DNA of 64,000 bases, taken from the NCBI RefSeq assembly GCF_900105205.1, contig NZ_FNSQ01000005.1:310001-374000 (forward strand), written 5' to 3'. Numbering within the stretch: the stretch's first letter is position 1; each line of letters opens with the position of its first letter. The position numbers and the translations under genes are program-made. Shown piece after piece: positions 54,575 to 62,112 of this stretch. The stretch is from Microbacterium hydrocarbonoxydans (lineage in GTDB: Bacteria > Actinomycetota > Actinomycetes > Actinomycetales > Microbacteriaceae). The notes beneath the pieces were generated by a model that was not told where the DNA came from, did no database searches, and saw only the letters and a list, made by a program, of their open reading frames with translations.

Positions 54575-54781
54575 TCAGGCGTCGGTGCGGAACCCCGCAG
54601 CCTTGTGGGTCCCGTCACAGAACGGCTTGATGGTCGAGAGGCCGCATCGGCAGAGCGCCACCGTGCGGCGCTTCACCTCGATCGGCTCACCGTCCGACGA
54701 CTCGAGCACGGCGGCACCCCGCACCAGCAGCGGCCCGTCGGGGTAGGCGGTGATGGTGACAGGCTCCTCGGCCCTGCTCAT
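54575..54781 (-). CDS. CDGSH iron-sulfur domain protein
   Basis: 68 residues with the CDGSH signature: Cys44, Cys46, Cys55 and His59 in CRCGLSTIKPFCDGTH, which bind a [2Fe-2S] cluster. The whole protein is one such domain. It overlaps the upstream redox-enzyme gene by four bases (ATGA), so the two are made together and may exchange electrons. Confidence 0.92.
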   Translation of the reverse strand: MSRAEEPVTITAYPDGPLLVRGAAVLESSDGEPIEVKRRTVALCRCGLSTIKPFCDGTHKAAGFRTDA

Positions 54782-55818
54782 CGGTCGTCCCTCGGCCGGA
54801 GCGACGATTCGCCGCGCATCCATGAGTCGAGCATGTGGCCTGCTGCCCATCCGTCGACGGTGAGGCAGGCGGATGCTCCGAACATGATGTCGGCCAGCAG
54901 CTCGGGGTGATCCTCCGCCAGGCCCCCGGCGAGGTCCCTCGCCGCGATCTGCTCGTGCACGGCATCCGCTTCGACGTGCTCGTCGAAGTAGTCGGTGACG
55001 TCGTCCGCGAATCCGAGCCGCCGCAGGCCGTCGCCGTAGAGCCGGTTGGGGATCGACGAGGTCATCTCGAACGCGGCGAGGTGACCGACGATCGCGCCGA
55101 CGAGGCGTCGATTGAGACCGAACATCGACATCGTGTTGAGCGAAGCGAGCGTGATGGCGGGCACGTCGTCGACGTAGGCACCGTACGTGTCGTCGAGCCC
55201 GGCGCCGCGCATCGCCCGAGCGAAGATCGTCGCGTGCACGCGGTCGGGCCGGCCCCCGCCGTACTCGTCGGACTGGATCTCCACGAGCGCCGCCTTCGCC
55301 CGCCCGTGCAGGCGCGGGATGGCCCAGGAGTGCGGGTCGGCCTCACGCAGCGTGTAGATCGAGCGCTGCATGAAGAACTCCTGCATCTGCTCGGCGGTCG
55401 CCTTCTTCGCGACGTAGCGCGACAGGCTCGGGCCGGTGTCGGCCTCGGCGAGGGCGAACAGGGCGCGTCCCACCGCGTCGACCGTCGGCTCGGGAAGAGC
55501 AGGCTGCGGCACGGTCGCCCGCAGAGCCCGTTCGAACGCATGCTCGAGCAGCCCGCGGGTCGTGATGAGCGCCGCATCCCACTCCAGAGCGGGATCGAGG
55601 CCCGGAAGCGAGCCGTACGACGAGGCGTAGAGCACGAAGAGCGCGAGCTGGATGTCGTCGTCGCGCACGATGTCGTCGGTGGTCGCGAGCGCGGTCTCGG
55701 CCTGAGCGCCGAGGTCGTCGGCGTCGCCGGCGGTCAGCCGCCGCAGGATCGCATCGCTGAGCGGGCCGCGGGCGGTGACGCCGTGGAGGGTGGACGGTGT
55801 GAGCGATGGCGCGGACAT
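54778..55818 (-). CDS. iron-containing redox enzyme family protein (haem-oxygenase-like)
   Basis: 346 residues, predominantly helical. It contains the metal-site type motifs of the haem-oxygenase-like diiron oxidases (HDO family): residues such as EIQSDEYGGG, HATIFARAM, EMTSSIPNR, FFDEHVEAD-like YFDEHVEADAVHE with a His/Glu cluster near 285-300. These enzymes use a diiron centre for oxidation of amine, acid or lipid substrates; the substrate here is unknown. It is coupled to the CDGSH gene. Confidence 0.8.
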   Translation of the reverse strand: MSAPSLTPSTLHGVTARGPLSDAILRRLTAGDADDLGAQAETALATTDDIVRDDDIQLALFVLYASSYGSLPGLDPALEWDAALITTRGLLEHAFERALRATVPQPALPEPTVDAVGRALFALAEADTGPSLSRYVAKKATAEQMQEFFMQRSIYTLREADPHSWAIPRLHGRAKAALVEIQSDEYGGGRPDRVHATIFARAMRGAGLDDTYGAYVDDVPAITLASLNTMSMFGLNRRLVGAIVGHLAAFEMTSSIPNRLYGDGLRRLGFADDVTDYFDEHVEADAVHEQIAARDLAGGLAEDHPELLADIMFGASACLTVDGWAAGHMLDSWMRGESSLRPRDDR

Positions 55819-55909
55819 GGACGTGCTCCCAAGGGTCGGATGCTCGAAGTCTCGTCGCGGATCCCCCGTCCGGGAAGGGACTTGACGCCGGTGCATCGAG
55901 TGCGGAAGG

Positions 55910-55929
55910 GCGGATGCCGCGGCATCCGC
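55910..55929 (-). terminator. palindromic hairpin (GGATGCC inverted pair)
   Basis: GCGGATGCC-GC-GGCATCCGC, a perfect 20-bp palindrome 24 bases after the AhpD-like gene stop on the minus strand and 92 bases before the redox-enzyme start. It is probably a terminator, and its arms are the recurrent GGATGCC word. Confidence 0.65.
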
Positions 55930-55952
55930 TCTTCTCGCGTCCCCAGCGGGCG

Positions 55953-56402
55953 TCAGGGGTGCACGGGGTAGTGGCTGCTGATCGCGATGCGGTTCCAGCT
56001 GTTGATGACCACCGCGAGCCAGGTGACCGCCGCGATCTGCTTCTCGGTCAGCACGCCGTCGATGTCGACTCCACGATCCGCGAGGCGGCCGTGGTCGCCG
56101 ATCATCGTCACGCGCTCGGCGATCTGCAGGGCCGCCTGCTCCTCGGGCGAGAAGTACTGCGATTCCCACCAGCCCGCGAGCACGGCCAGCCGGTCCGCCG
56201 TCTCTCCGGCCTTGACCGCATCCGCGCTGTGCATCCGCAGGCAGAATGCGCAGCCGTTGAGCTGAGATGCCCGCACCTTGACCAGCTCGACGAGCAGCGG
56301 CGAGAGGCCGGCATCCGTCCCCGCCTCCGCGGCTCTGCCGGCGAAGTCCAACATCGCCTGGTACGGGGCTGCGTAGATCTTGCCGATGTTCACGTGCGAC
56401 AC
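55953..56402 (-). CDS. carboxymuconolactone decarboxylase family protein (AhpD-like)
   Basis: 149 residues from GTG 56402 with AAGGAG upstream. The AhpD-type redox motif CAFCLRMH (Cys51, Cys54, His58) is intact, with the usual helical core VELVKVRASQLNG. It probably acts as an alkylhydroperoxidase-like redox protein. It is followed by a terminator-like hairpin, so co-transcription with the downstream haem-oxygenase-like gene is uncertain. Confidence 0.9.
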   Translation of the reverse strand: MSHVNIGKIYAAPYQAMLDFAGRAAEAGTDAGLSPLLVELVKVRASQLNGCAFCLRMHSADAVKAGETADRLAVLAGWWESQYFSPEEQAALQIAERVTMIGDHGRLADRGVDIDGVLTEKQIAAVTWLAVVINSWNRIAISSHYPVHP

Positions 56403-56499
56403 GTCGTCTCCTTCACTGGTGGGCGCCGATTGCGCTTCATCAGTACTGACGCCGCAGCCTCCGGATCTGTGACGTCGCCGCGCCGCCTAGGCTGGGACC

Positions 56500-56679
56500 A
56501 TGAACAAGAACTCGCTCTGGACCATCGTCGGCGTCGTCCTCGCCGTGGTGATCGCCTGGTGGATCGTCAGCGCGCTGTTCTCGATCCTGTGGTTCATCGC
56601 GAAGCTCGCGATCGTGCTCGTCGTCGCGGTCGTGGTGTTCCTCGTGCTGCGCGGGATGTTCAGCTCGAAGGCCGACTGA
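56500..56679 (+). CDS. small membrane protein, 59 aa
   Basis: From ATG 56500 to TGA 56677. The sequence is almost entirely hydrophobic from residue 6 to 51 (LWTIVGVVLAVVIAWWIV and the following span), i.e. two short or one kinked helix, with KAD at the end. No family is recognised; similar small hydrophobic proteins are common in actinobacteria. It is convergent with the monooxygenase gene, 19 bases away. Confidence 0.6.
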   Translation: MNKNSLWTIVGVVLAVVIAWWIVSALFSILWFIAKLAIVLVVAVVVFLVLRGMFSSKAD

Positions 56680-56698
56680 CGCTCGCCCCCGTACTCGC

Positions 56699-58084
56699 TC
56701 AGCCGACGGACACCTTCGCCCCGACTCGGTACCGCGCCGCGCGATGGGTGTCCTGCACCCGGTCGCCCTTGCCCTGCAGCTTGTGGCGCAGGGTCCCCGG
56801 CGTGTACTCCTCGGGGTAGACGCCGCGCTCGCGCAGCACCGGGATGACGTGCTCGATCACGTCCTGCCAGGTACCGGGCGTCACCGCGTATGCGAGGTTG
56901 AACCCGTCGATGTCGGTCTCGTCGACCCAGGACTGCAGCTCGTCGGCGATCTCGACGCCCGACCCGACGACCGTCGGACCGAGGCCCCCGATCGCGTTGT
57001 GGCGGCCGAAGTCGCCGACGGTCCACTCCCGACCGAGGTCGGCCTCCTCCTTGAGGTGCTGGAGCACCGACTGGATGGCGTTCGACTCGACATTGCCGAC
57101 CGGCTCGTCCTCGGCGTACTGCGACAGGTCCACACCCATCCAGCCCGACATGAAGGTCAGTGCGCCCTCGGGGCTCGCGTAGGAGAGGTACTCGGCGTGC
57201 TTCGCCGCGGCATCCTCGCTCGTTGCGCCCGTGATCACGGTGAGCAGGGTGTAGATCTTGGCGTCGTAGCGGTCGCGTCCGGCATCCTCGAGGGCGTCCC
57301 GGATGCGCTTCACGGTGCCGGCGAGCACCTCCTTCGAGGGAGCGGCGACGAAGATCGCCTCGGCGTTCTCCGACGCGAAGCGCACGCCGCGGGGGCTGGC
57401 TCCCGCCTGATAGATGACCGGGGTGCGCTGCGGTGACGGCTCGGAGATGTGGATGCCGGGAACGCTGAAGTGCGTGCCCTCGTGACCGATCGGATGCACC
57501 TTCGACGGGTCGGTGAAGATGCCGCGCTCGCGGTCCTCGACCACGGCGTCGTCCTCCCACGACCCCTCCCACAGCTTGTAGAGCACCTCGACGTACTCGT
57601 CGGCATGGTCGTAGCGGTCGTCGTGGGCGAGCTGATCGGTCTGACCCATGTTGCGGGCGGCGCTGGGCAGGTAGCCGGTCACCACGTTCCACCCGATGCG
57701 CCCCTGGGTCAGGTGGTCGAGGGTGCTCAGCCGCCGCGCGAACGGATACGGATGCTCGAAGGCCGTACCGGCGGTGATGCCGAAACCGAGGTGCTCGGTG
57801 ACGGCGGCCATCGCGCTGACCAGCAGGATGGGGTCGTTCACCGGCACCTGCGCGCCGTTGCGGATGGCGGCCTCGTTGGTGCCGCCGTAGACGTCGTACG
57901 TGCCGAGCACGTCGGCGATGAAGATGCCGTCGAACGTCGCGCTCTCGAGCAGCTTCGCGAGATCGGTCCAGTACGAGATGGTGTTGTACTGGCGTGAGCG
58001 ATCGTCGGGATGCCGCCACAGCCCGGACGACTGGTGGGCGACGCAGTTCATGTCGAAGGCGTTGAAGCGGATCTGTCGGGTCAT
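56699..58084 (-). CDS. NtaA/SnaA/DszA family FMN-dependent monooxygenase
   Basis: 461 residues, the family's usual size. It begins RQIRFNAFDMNCVAHQSSGLWRHPDD and continues with ILLVSAMAAVTEHLGFGITAGTAFEHPYPFARRLSTLDHLTQGRIGWNVVTGY, the hallmark core of long LLM monooxygenases acting on sulfur or nitrogen compounds (for example nitrilotriacetate, dibenzothiophene sulfone). It uses reduced FMN supplied by a separate reductase, which is not in the window. The substrate is unknown. Confidence 0.92.
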   Translation of the reverse strand: MTRQIRFNAFDMNCVAHQSSGLWRHPDDRSRQYNTISYWTDLAKLLESATFDGIFIADVLGTYDVYGGTNEAAIRNGAQVPVNDPILLVSAMAAVTEHLGFGITAGTAFEHPYPFARRLSTLDHLTQGRIGWNVVTGYLPSAARNMGQTDQLAHDDRYDHADEYVEVLYKLWEGSWEDDAVVEDRERGIFTDPSKVHPIGHEGTHFSVPGIHISEPSPQRTPVIYQAGASPRGVRFASENAEAIFVAAPSKEVLAGTVKRIRDALEDAGRDRYDAKIYTLLTVITGATSEDAAAKHAEYLSYASPEGALTFMSGWMGVDLSQYAEDEPVGNVESNAIQSVLQHLKEEADLGREWTVGDFGRHNAIGGLGPTVVGSGVEIADELQSWVDETDIDGFNLAYAVTPGTWQDVIEHVIPVLRERGVYPEEYTPGTLRHKLQGKGDRVQDTHRAARYRVGAKVSVG

Positions 58085-58170
58085 GGCGTCTAGCAAACCC
58101 GCCGATCGACGGTCCGACCACCCCGGCGACACGCGCCGACACATTCCGGGATGCTCGGGCACCCGGCGCG

Positions 58171-58899
58171 TCAGTCCCGGTCGTCGACCGTCTTCGTCGT
58201 CGAGGTGATGGGCCGCGGGTCCGGCATGATCGTGTCGACCTGCGGTTTGGCGTTCGCCTGCGCGCGGCACCACACGACGAAGCCCACCGCCGTGAAGACG
58301 CCGTAGAACACGTACATCAGGCCCGTCGCGTAGAACCCCGAGCTGAACAGCAGCGGCACGCCGACCACGTCGACGGCGATCCAGATGAGCCAGAACTCCG
58401 TCCAGCCCTTCGCCATGCCGTACGTGGCGAGCAGCGATCCGACGAACGTCCACGCGTCGGCCCACACCGGCTCCCACGAGCCGAGCGCGCGGAACAGCGG
58501 AGTCAGCGCGATCGTGCCGATGACCATCACCAGCACCAGACCGATGCGGGCGCTGTTCGGCGCCCACCGCGGTGTCACGCGTCCGCCGTCGGCTGCGGCC
58601 TGGCGCCAGCGCACCCAGCCGTAGATCGCGACGATGATGAACATCACCTGGCGGCCCGCCTGGCCGAGCAGATGAGGGAGCTCGTGATCCGGATTGAGGA
58701 TCGACCCGAGGAACACGGTCAGGAGCAGGAGATTGCCGACGATGCCGACGGGCCACGCCCAGATCTTGCGCTGCATGCCGCCGAGGGCGCTGGCGAGGCC
58801 GAACGCATTGCCCACGACCTCGCGGACGAGCAGGACCTGCCCGCCGGGCAGCATCCACTGCGAGTTGAAGGCGTCCGCCAGCCAGAGCAGCAGGTTCAT
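58171..58899 (-). CDS. pnuC: nicotinamide riboside transporter PnuC
   Basis: 242 residues with about seven helices. The PnuC pattern is present: LREVVGNAFGLASALGGMQRKIWAWPVGIVGNLL, then WRQ and GWTEFWLIWIAVDVVGVPLLF. It facilitates uptake of nicotinamide riboside or a related vitamin. The gene overlaps the upstream GNAT gene by four bases. No NadR/kinase gene is seen nearby, and I find no riboswitch before the pair. Confidence 0.9.
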   Translation of the reverse strand: MNLLLWLADAFNSQWMLPGGQVLLVREVVGNAFGLASALGGMQRKIWAWPVGIVGNLLLLTVFLGSILNPDHELPHLLGQAGRQVMFIIVAIYGWVRWRQAAADGGRVTPRWAPNSARIGLVLVMVIGTIALTPLFRALGSWEPVWADAWTFVGSLLATYGMAKGWTEFWLIWIAVDVVGVPLLFSSGFYATGLMYVFYGVFTAVGFVVWCRAQANAKPQVDTIMPDPRPITSTTKTVDDRD

Positions 58900-59423
58900 C
58901 GGATGTCGTCCGGGAACGGGCGTTCGTCGAGCACGAGCTGCAGGAAGGTGAGGTCGAGCCAGCGGTCGAACTTGGCGCCGACCTGCGGCATCCGTCCGAC
59001 CTGCAGGAAGTCGAGGCGCTTGTGCATGATGATCGAGCCCGTGTTGCTGCTCTCGACCGCGGCGACCATGACGTGCTTGCCGAGGCTGCGCGCCCGGTGG
59101 ATGAGTTCGAGCATGAGTGCCTTTCCGATGCCGCGTCCGCGCTCGCCGTCGCGCACGTAGACCGAGTGCTCGACGGTATGCCGGTACCCGCTGTGCGGGC
59201 GCCAGTCGCCGAAGGTCGCGTAGCCGAGCACGCCGGATCCATCGACGGCGACGAGCACCGGGTAACCCTGCGCGGTTCGGGCGGCGAACCAGGCGGTGCG
59301 GTCGGCGAGGTCGACGGCATCCTCGTTCCAGATCGCCGTGGTGTGCAGCACGGCGTCGTTGTAGATGGCCGTGATCGCCTCGAGGTCGGCGGTCTCGGCA
59401 TCGCGGATCTGGGGCTCGCTCAT
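58896..59423 (-). CDS. GNAT family N-acetyltransferase (phosphinothricin-type)
   Basis: 175 residues. The IRDAETADLEAITAIYNDAVLHTTA start and ERGRGIGKALMLELI (acetyl-CoA pyrophosphate loop) are typical of Pat/YncA-like acetyltransferases, which acetylate small amines such as phosphinothricin or methionine sulfoximine. It is the first gene of a coupled pair with pnuC. ATG 59423 has AGGAGATC upstream; the longer open frame is rejected for lack of a ribosome site. Confidence 0.9.
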   Translation of the reverse strand: MSEPQIRDAETADLEAITAIYNDAVLHTTAIWNEDAVDLADRTAWFAARTAQGYPVLVAVDGSGVLGYATFGDWRPHSGYRHTVEHSVYVRDGERGRGIGKALMLELIHRARSLGKHVMVAAVESSNTGSIIMHKRLDFLQVGRMPQVGAKFDRWLDLTFLQLVLDERPFPDDIR

Positions 59424-59524
59424 CGGATCTCCTGCGTCTGCGCTCGGGTGCGCACTGGACGACGGTAGCAGGATGCTGCGCCGTGCCTCTCGTGCACCGT
59501 CATCGGCCTGCCTCGGGGATTGCC

Positions 59525-59626
59525 GCGGGGTCATTTGCGCACCCGAATCCGCCTGGGGCGGTGCGTTAGTGACCCCGCACCGAGGCGAATCGTCCGGATG
59601 GATGCGTCAGTGACCCCGCGCCGAGG
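59525..59626. repeat. intergenic hairpin element F with direct repeat
   Basis: GCGGGGTCATTTGCGCA (59525-59541) pairs with TGCGTTAGTGACCCCGC (59562-59578), about 14 of 17 positions. A direct copy, TGCGTCAGTGACCCCGC followed by GCCGAGG, is at 59603-59626, so one inverted and two direct copies are present, as in element A. The loop, read on the minus strand, contains GGCGGATTCGG, matching the other loop boxes. It lies between a divergent GNAT start and the sigma-factor gene end. Confidence 0.6.
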
Positions 59627-59662
59627 TGGAAGCCCCGCTCGGTCAGCAGTTGCGCCCGGCCT

Positions 59663-60586
59663 TCAGCCCGCCTGCCACTGCGTGAGCTTGGCGGGATTGA
59701 GGACGATCCACACGCGGCTGACCATGCCAGCGTCGACCCGCAAGTTCATCACCGCGACGACGGCACCGTGCTCGCGGAAGACGAACCCGAGGCCGTCGCC
59801 GAAGCGCTGCTCGTGCATGGTCATCTCCGGTCGCTTGGCGGCGACGCCGAACAGGAAACGGGCCACGTTGTCCTGGCCGCTCACGACGTTCAGCGCCGCC
59901 CTGACCACTCCGCCGCCGTCGCTGCGCAGCTCGACATCCGGCGCGAGGAACCGCATGAGCGCCGCGACCTCGCCCGTGCGGGCCGCATCCTGGAACGCCC
60001 GCACCACACGGTCGTGCTCCGCGCGGGGCACGACCGTGGCCCGATTCTCGCGGACGTGACGACGAGCGGATGCCGCCAGCTGCCGCACCGCCGCCGACGA
60101 TCGGCCGACGGCCTCGGCGATCTCGTCGAACGGCACGGCGAAGACGTCGTGCAGCACGAAGGCCACACGCTCCGCAGGGGTCATGGCCTCGAGCACGACC
60201 AGGAGCGCAGTCGAGACCTCGTCGTCGAGCGTGACGCGGTCGAGCGGGTCCTCCCCACCTGACGTCGGAGACACCGTCGACACCGGCGATCCGAGCGCGC
60301 CGGCGAACGTGCCCACGGGCACCGGCTCCGGCAACCACTGCCCGATGTAGTGCTCGCGGCGACGACGAGCCGAACCCAGCAGATCGAGGGCGACGCGACC
60401 GGCGACCGTCGTGAGCCACCCCGCCGGGTTGGCGATCGCCTCGCGCTCCGCATCCTCGAGGCGATACCAGCGCAGATAGGTCTCCTGCACCACGTCCTCG
60501 GCGTCGGCGAGCGTGCCCGTCATCCGGTAGCCGAGTGCGAGAAGCCGTCGCCGCTCTCGGAAGACGTCGTCGAGGTCGTCGTCCAT
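59663..60586 (-). CDS. sigJ: ECF41-type RNA polymerase sigma factor (SigJ)
   Basis: 307 residues. Regions sigma-2 (about 8-80) and sigma-4 (about 125-185) are present. The ECF41 hallmarks are all here: WLPEP at 84-88 in the linker, the SnoaL-like C-terminal extension with DGGG at 223-226 (the usual next residue is Lys/Arg, here Val), and NPAKL at 297-301. The extension controls activity in place of an anti-sigma factor. The gene is divergent from an epimerase-like gene, the expected COE partner, and both promoters carry ECF41-type sequences (60630-60684). Confidence 0.93.
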   Translation of the reverse strand: MDDDLDDVFRERRRLLALGYRMTGTLADAEDVVQETYLRWYRLEDAEREAIANPAGWLTTVAGRVALDLLGSARRRREHYIGQWLPEPVPVGTFAGALGSPVSTVSPTSGGEDPLDRVTLDDEVSTALLVVLEAMTPAERVAFVLHDVFAVPFDEIAEAVGRSSAAVRQLAASARRHVRENRATVVPRAEHDRVVRAFQDAARTGEVAALMRFLAPDVELRSDGGGVVRAALNVVSGQDNVARFLFGVAAKRPEMTMHEQRFGDGLGFVFREHGAVVAVMNLRVDAGMVSRVWIVLNPAKLTQWQAG

Positions 60587-60629
60587 GGGGTCCTCCCATG
60601 CGTGGGGAGCGGATGCCTTCGCAGGATAT

Positions 60630-60684
60630 GACGACGCTGGCACGTCGGATGTGAGGACCTCACATCGGCGGACGCTGCCTCGTC
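60630..60684. promoter_or_regulatory. divergent ECF41-type promoters sharing a palindrome
   Basis: Forward: CCTCACA (60658-60664), 16 bases, CGTC (60681-60684). Reverse, on the minus strand: CCTCACA (60656-60650), 16 bases, CGTC (60633-60630). Each is close to the known ECF41 promoter (TGTCACA, about 16 bases, CGTC). The two -35 elements abut to form the perfect palindrome GATGTGAGG-A-CCTCACATC (60648-60666). Confidence 0.75.
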
Positions 60685-60721
60685 ATCTCTGAGACGGTAG
60701 GCACAGGCAGAAAGGGAGTCC

Positions 60722-61468
60722 ATGAGGATCGCAGTCGCAGGAGGAACAGGGGTCGTCGGCAGACATGTCGTCGAGGCGGCGGAGTCTGCGGGGCACGATG
60801 CGGTCGTGCTCTCCCGTGCCCGGGGTGTCGACGTCCTCACGGGTTCGGGCCTCGAACAGGCCCTCGCTGGAGCGGAAGCGGTGATCGACGTCACGAACAC
60901 GACGACCCTGTCTGCGGCGAAGGCCACCCGGTTCTTCGAGACGGCGACCGCCACGCTCCTCGCCGCCGAGCGGCGCGCCGGTGTCGGTCACCATGTGGCG
61001 CTGTCGATCGTCGGCATCGACGCGATCGACGCCTCGTACTACGCCGGCAAACTGGCGCAGGAGCGCGCAGTGGCCGCCGGGGCTGTGCCGTTCACGATCG
61101 CGCGCGCTGGCCAGTTCCACGAGTTCGCCGGACAGCTCCTGGCCGGTATGGCGTGCCCGGTGGCAGTGATGCCGAAGATGCTCACGAGGCCGGTCGCCGC
61201 GCGGGAGGTCGGCGCGCACCTCGTCCGCGTCGCCGAGGGCGGTGCCGTCGCCCGCGCCCGAGACCTGGTGGGTCCCCGTGATGAGGTGCTCGTCGATCTG
61301 GCCCGCCGCCAGCTCGCGTTCGAGGGCAGTCGCCGACGCGTGCTCGGGGTGAGGCTGCCCGGTGCATACGGGCGCGGGCTCGCCTCGGGGTCGCTGCGAG
61401 GAGGGCCGGAAGCCGCGCACGGCGAGGTCACGTTCGACGAGTGGTTGCGCGCCGCCGACCACGGGTAG
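60722..61468 (+). CDS. NAD(P)-binding epimerase/NmrA-like protein
   Basis: 248 residues. The Rossmann motif GGTGVVGRHV starts at residue 8, and the pattern VIDVTNTTTLSA and SIVGIDAIDASYYAGKLAQE follows, with a YxxxK pair (Y...AGK). This is the atypical SDR/NmrA type typically encoded next to ECF41 sigma factors (the E of the COE group). The substrate is unknown, and a second role as a redox sensor is possible. GGGAG precedes the ATG. Confidence 0.88.
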   Translation: MRIAVAGGTGVVGRHVVEAAESAGHDAVVLSRARGVDVLTGSGLEQALAGAEAVIDVTNTTTLSAAKATRFFETATATLLAAERRAGVGHHVALSIVGIDAIDASYYAGKLAQERAVAAGAVPFTIARAGQFHEFAGQLLAGMACPVAVMPKMLTRPVAAREVGAHLVRVAEGGAVARARDLVGPRDEVLVDLARRQLAFEGSRRRVLGVRLPGAYGRGLASGSLRGGPEAAHGEVTFDEWLRAADHG

Positions 61469-61481
61469 TCGCGCGTCCGGT

Positions 61482-61512
61482 GGGGTCGCATGCCGTCCCG
61501 GCACACGACCCC
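61482..61512 (+). terminator. hairpin after epimerase-like gene
   Basis: GGGGTCGCATGCC (61482-61494) pairs with GGCACACGACCCC (61500-61512) with two mismatches around GTCCC, 14 bases after the stop codon. Confidence 0.7.
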
Positions 61513-62112
61513 GCCCTGCCCGACCCCAGACGGGCAGCGGAGGGAGCGCTCACCCCCGCGAGCGCTCACCGGAGAGACTCCTGCCGACGGTGTTCATGAC
61601 GCGATTCGCTGCGATCGGCCGGGAGCGAGGGAGGAATCCTCTTGTATACGCGCAGACTCGGGAGTAGCCTGCGAAAAACGTGTATCCGTCCCAGACCCTG
61701 TCGGACACGTCCGAGGACGGACGGATGCGATCATGCTCGACGACGAGTGTTTTCTCACGGAAGCGGTGCTGCGGGAGCACGCGCCGTGCACGGCGCGTGC
61801 TGTCCGTCGCGGATCGATCGATCGACGCGACCACGTCGCTGCGGTCCCGAGTTCACTGCGGCGCGCGCCGCTGAGGTCCGACGCTTCCAGTCCCCAGGCT
61901 AGAAGCAGGGCGTCCGTCTCCCCGGACGGACGCAGGCGTGCGGTGCGCGGCACCGAGCCATCTCCCCAGGATGACGCTCGCACATCGCAGGTCGGAAGCC
62001 CTTACCTCTCGGTGGGATAGGTCGGGACGTAAGGTTACGTGGGGCATTGTCATAACTGGGAGTCACCTGTCAGCTCGATGGAGCAGGCGGCCACCCGTGA
62101 TGAGGGGGAGCT
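61513..62112. other. long non-coding region with several palindromes
   Basis: No convincing gene in 600 bases. It contains a repeated GAGCGCTCA (61557 and 61569 areas), a 20-base stretch (61641-61660) shared with 30065-30084 (18 of 20 identical), and a perfect 26-bp palindrome at 61776-61801 (half-site AGCACGCGCCGTG). It also contains CGATCGATCGATCG near 61814 and a 9-bp hairpin GCGTCCGTC/GACGGACGC (61910-61933). The last 100 bases before the next gene are lower in G+C and probably hold its promoter. Confidence 0.55.
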
